From Caballeronia temeraria (GTDB lineage: Bacteria; Pseudomonadota; Gammaproteobacteria; Burkholderiales; Burkholderiaceae), in NCBI RefSeq assembly GCF_001544795.2, contig NZ_FCOI02000035.1, forward strand, positions 1-64,000: DNA of 64,000 nucleotides, given 5' to 3'. A program made the translations under genes and the position numbers. The notes under the pieces were generated by a model, which saw only the letters and a program-made list of their open reading frames with translations, was not told the DNA's origin and did no database searches. This document shows positions 61,163 to 64,000 of this stretch, one piece after another. How positions within the stretch are numbered: position 1 is the first letter of the stretch; the number at the start of each line of letters is the position of its first letter.

Positions 61163-64000
61163 ATGTTCAAGCATTCATCGCGTTATGAATCTGCGCGGGC
61201 AGTGACGTCGGCGCTTTTTGTGGAAGATGGCTGCGGTAAAAAGCGCCGGATTGCGGTCGCGATGACATTGGCGGTCGCGTCGCTTGCCTCGCTATTCGTT
61301 CCGGTCGCGGCGCGAGCCCAGTGCAACAGGAGCGCCAATCCCGCGATGCCTTCGGCGCCGGCGCAGACCAACTTTTCCAATCAGTCATTCGGCGCAGCGC
61401 CGCTTCCCCAGTATTACCTGAACGCCTCGGGGCAGGCGGGATGCAAAGGCGCTGACGACGGCTCCTGGAACGGGAGGGGCCAGGATGGCTTCGCTGGTCA
61501 GTCGGGTGGTTCCTTTAACAGCGTCAACAGTGGAATGACGGTGAAAGGCGGCTTCGCGCCGACCCCCATCAGCCCCACGATGGGAGCAGGATGGTCCGTG
61601 AACGGTGGCGACGGTGGTGCCGGCGGGCAGGGCGGTTACGACGACAATGGCTCCGCCCACACAGGAAACGGCGGAGCGGCGGGTCATGGCGGCGCGGTCT
61701 CCGTGCAGTTTAGCGGCACGGTTGGTCCCGACGCGAAAGGCGTCCTTCCGGAAGTTGCACTCGACGCGGAAGCCAATGGCGGCACCGGCGGAGCGGGTGC
61801 CGTGTCCAATACCCAGGGCATAGAGCCGCTCTACGGCGGCAACGGCGGCGCAGGGGGGCGGGGCGGTCAGGCAGCGCTTAGCGCCTCCTCCGGCAATATT
61901 CAGTTCTATGGTGTCGGCCTGCGAGCGTCCGCCTTGGGCGGGGCAGGCGGGGAAGGTGGCGACTCGCCCACTCCGGCTGATCTTGTCGTGGAAGGTCATG
62001 GAGGCAAGGGCGGCGATGGCGGCGCCGGCGGTACCGCGACACTTACGTATCAGAACGGCAGTCTGATCGCCAGCACCCCTGTCGGCCAGATCTTTCCGAT
62101 GCAGGCTGACGCCGATGGCGGACGAGGCGGCAGCGCGGGCGCCGCGTTGGGTGGCAGTGGCAGTTTTGGCGGGACCGGCGGCAACGGAGGTAACGGCGGC
62201 ACAGCCAGCGCGGAACTCGGCAGCGGCGGCCAGATCGTTTTCTCCGATCAGATGCAGCCGGTGAACAGTCAATATCAGCCGGGCAGCGGCGTGACCGCCA
62301 AGGCAAATGGCGGAGCAGGCGGGGACGGCGGGACTGCCATCGACGGCTCATTCCGCAATGAGGGTGGTGCGGGCGGCAACGGCGGGAATGCCGGCAGCGC
62401 CAGCGCCACCGTCCTTGGGTCCATCGATTACACGGCGAATGTTCCGGCCGGGCAGTCTGCTGCCGGGCTGATCGGGGGGGAGGCGGTGCTGGTGCAGGCC
62501 AATGGCGGCGCCGGCGGTCGCGGTGACGGCGGCCAGAGCACGATCGTGGGCGAAGGCGGCAATGGCGGTAAGGCAGGCGCTGGCGGGAGCGCCTCGCTGA
62601 CTCTTGGAGACGCGACGAACACGGCGGCAATCAAAACGAACGGTCCCTATACGCATGGCGCTCTGGTGCAAAGTATCGGCGGCGCCGGGGGCAATGGCGG
62701 CAGCGTGAGCTTCGTGCTGAACGGCTTTGGCGGCGCCGGCGCCGCGGGCGGCGATGGCGGCGCGGTCACGGTGAACTCGGACCACGCCTTTGTCACGGCT
62801 GGCAACACGTCAGGCGAAGGCAGCATTCCGTTGATCGCCCAGAGCATCGGCGGTGGCGGAGGAAGCGGCGGCGATGCCAGCGGCGTCACCGCTGGTGCGG
62901 GTTTCGAGATCGGCGGCAACGGCGGCCAGGGCGGCAATGGCGGCGCGGTGAAACTCACGCTGGGCCAGCACAGCGTCTTTGGCAGCCTCGACCAGAGCGG
63001 TGGCGCGGGGATACTCGCGCAAAGCATCGGCGGCTCCGGCGGCAACGCCGGCAGCGCGACATCGAGCGGCGGGGGGCTGATCACCATGGTCATCGGCGGC
63101 GATGCCCACGGTGGCGGCTCGGGCGGCCAGGTCACCGTCGACAACGGCGCACTCGTCACGACCCAGGGCGACCACGCGGCCGGTATCAAGGCCCAGTCGA
63201 TCGGCGGCGGTGGCGGCAATGGCGGCAACGCGACCGCGTTCACGGTCGGCGGCCCTCTGTCGAGCTCGGTCGCGATCGGCGGAAAAGGCGGCGGAGGCGG
63301 CGCGGCGGGCGCAGTTTCGCTGACCAACACGGGGCAGGTTGCCACGTATGGTTCGGACGCCGAAGGTGTCGTGCTGCAAAGCATCGGCGGCGGCGGCGGC
63401 TCCGGCGGCAGCGCCACGGCACGTGCGGTTGCCGCATCGGGCAGCCCCAACATTCCTGCGATCAGCGTCAGCGTCGCGATCGGCGGCGCCGGCGGGACCG
63501 GCAACACCGGCGGCAATGTCACGCTCGATAATTCCGGCCTGATCACCACAGCGGGCGACAGCGCGACCGGCGTCCTCGCGCAGTCCGTCGGTGGCGGCGG
63601 CGGTACGGGCGGCGACGCAACCGCCGCGTCGTACTCCGCATCGCCGGCCAAAGGGTCGTCCCTGTCGGTTTCCGTGGCCCTCGGAGGCAGCGGCGGCAGC
63701 GGCGGCACGGGCGGCGCCGTCAACCTGGAAAACGCCGGGGTGATCGCCACCCTGGGCCAGGACGCCCACGGCGTGTTCGCCCAGTCGATAGGCGGCGGCG
63801 GCGGCAATGGTGGCGCGGGCGATGCATCGGCAACGGCGGTTAACGCCAAAGCCAGCTTCAGCGCGTCGATCGCGGTGGGCGGCACGGGTGGAACGGGCGG
63901 GACGGGCGGCACGGTCGGCCTGACCAACGACGGTTCGATCGCGACGCGCGGCGACGGCGCCGATGCCGTGTTCGCCCAGAGCGTGGGCGGCGGTGGCGGC
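61163..64000 (+). CDS. Very large Gly-rich autotransporter/adhesin, 3' end outside window
   Basis: Open frame from ATG 61163 (or GTG 61157, which has AAGGA at better spacing) to the window edge, 946 codons with no stop. The N terminus has an extended signal: a charged first 30 residues, then a hydrophobic AVAMTLAVASLASLFVP ending AARAQ. The mature part opens with a Cys-containing segment and Gly-rich NGGDGGAGG blocks. From about 62670 it consists of repeats marked by (L/F)(V/A)QSIGGxGGxGG, recurring about every 170-210 bases (62670, 62840, 63018, 63193, 63372, 63583, 63782, 63972). Such repeats form the beta-helix passenger of large autotransporter adhesins in Burkholderiaceae; the expected C-terminal beta-barrel is outside the window. 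Confidence 0.9.
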   Translation, partial: MFKHSSRYESARAVTSALFVEDGCGKKRRIAVAMTLAVASLASLFVPVAARAQCNRSANPAMPSAPAQTNFSNQSFGAAPLPQYYLNASGQAGCKGADDGSWNGRGQDGFAGQSGGSFNSVNSGMTVKGGFAPTPISPTMGAGWSVNGGDGGAGGQGGYDDNGSAHTGNGGAAGHGGAVSVQFSGTVGPDAKGVLPEVALDAEANGGTGGAGAVSNTQGIEPLYGGNGGAGGRGGQAALSASSGNIQFYGVGLRASALGGAGGEGGDSPTPADLVVEGHGGKGGDGGAGGTATLTYQNGSLIASTPVGQIFPMQADADGGRGGSAGAALGGSGSFGGTGGNGGNGGTASAELGSGGQIVFSDQMQPVNSQYQPGSGVTAKANGGAGGDGGTAIDGSFRNEGGAGGNGGNAGSASATVLGSIDYTANVPAGQSAAGLIGGEAVLVQANGGAGGRGDGGQSTIVGEGGNGGKAGAGGSASLTLGDATNTAAIKTNGPYTHGALVQSIGGAGGNGGSVSFVLNGFGGAGAAGGDGGAVTVNSDHAFVTAGNTSGEGSIPLIAQSIGGGGGSGGDASGVTAGAGFEIGGNGGQGGNGGAVKLTLGQHSVFGSLDQSGGAGILAQSIGGSGGNAGSATSSGGGLITMVIGGDAHGGGSGGQVTVDNGALVTTQGDHAAGIKAQSIGGGGGNGGNATAFTVGGPLSSSVAIGGKGGGGGAAGAVSLTNTGQVATYGSDAEGVVLQSIGGGGGSGGSATARAVAASGSPNIPAISVSVAIGGAGGTGNTGGNVTLDNSGLITTAGDSATGVLAQSVGGGGGTGGDATAASYSASPAKGSSLSVSVALGGSGGSGGTGGAVNLENAGVIATLGQDAHGVFAQSIGGGGGNGGAGDASATAVNAKASFSASIAVGGTGGTGGTGGTVGLTNDGSIATRGDGADAVFAQSVGGGGG

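Noticed and set aside
60921-61205. A 94-codon open frame before the adhesin
   Set aside because: It overlaps the adhesin signal peptide, shows no ribosome site and its composition does not look like protein.
62647-63927. A Pro-rich 426-codon minus-strand frame opposite the adhesin
   Set aside because: Pro-rich (PPLPPxPP) translation is simply the complement of Gly-rich repeats.

Overview
The window is high-GC bacterial DNA with tightly packed, often ATGA-overlapping operons. Its gene repertoire (large NRPS genes, many LysR/AraC/LacI regulators, CaiB-type CoA transferases, TRAP and MFS transporters, hydantoinase-like genes, giant Gly-rich autotransporter) fits a soil or plant-associated Burkholderiaceae such as Paraburkholderia or Caballeronia. 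That is inference from gene content; there is no rRNA or other marker gene. I see no rRNA, tRNA, CRISPR or insertion sequence.

Region 1 (1-27014, minus strand) is a nonribosomal peptide cluster that runs off the left edge. In transcription order it holds a luciferase-type FMNH2 monooxygenase, a 4414-residue NRPS (A-T-C-A-T-C-A-T-E-C-A-T-TE), an HpaB-type aromatic hydroxylase, an MbtH-like protein, a PvdE/SyrD-type ABC exporter, a second MbtH-like protein, a cupin/JmjC-type oxygenase, and a second NRPS (C-A-T-E/C-A-T-C..., truncated by the window). Hand-read A-domain codes suggest a beta-amino-acid-like residue, an unassigned hydrophobic residue, D-Tyr (or D-Phe) and Gly for the long NRPS, and D-Gln and Thr for the second. 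I do not recognise this combination as a named pathway; it is the best candidate for an undescribed system here.

Region 2 (27.2-34.9 kb) has small housekeeping-like genes (a short conserved protein, a methyltransferase, an SPFH/prohibitin protein with a tiny membrane protein) and then a D-arginine-utilisation-like locus: FAD amino-acid dehydrogenase, amino-acid binding protein, an ornithine cyclodeaminase/DauB-like gene broken by a one-base frameshift, and a DauR-like regulator. A LysR gene follows.

Region 3 (35-54.6 kb) is acyl-CoA catabolism. One operon has a CoA transferase, a true enoyl-CoA hydratase, a PaaG/isomerase-like crotonase and an MHS-type transporter. An aldehyde dehydrogenase/AraC pair follows. 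Next comes a LysR gene divergent from hyuA-hyuB-CoA transferase-hydratase-MFS-HMG-CoA-lyase-like. The MFS gene of this operon carries an in-frame stop. A second divergent pair (alpha/beta hydrolase; intact MFS plus 2-hydroxyacid dehydrogenase) has a near copy of the LysR operator, so both units are probably one regulon.

Region 4 (54.6-60.5 kb, minus strand) is an operon of TRAP transporter, LacI regulator, 2-hydroxyacid dehydrogenase and a PDC-lactonase-like amidohydrolase. It is preceded by a clear palindromic LacI-type operator. Region 5 (60.5-64 kb) is a regulatory intergenic region with a sigma70-like promoter overlapped by palindromes, then the start of a very large Gly-rich autotransporter/adhesin gene that leaves the window.
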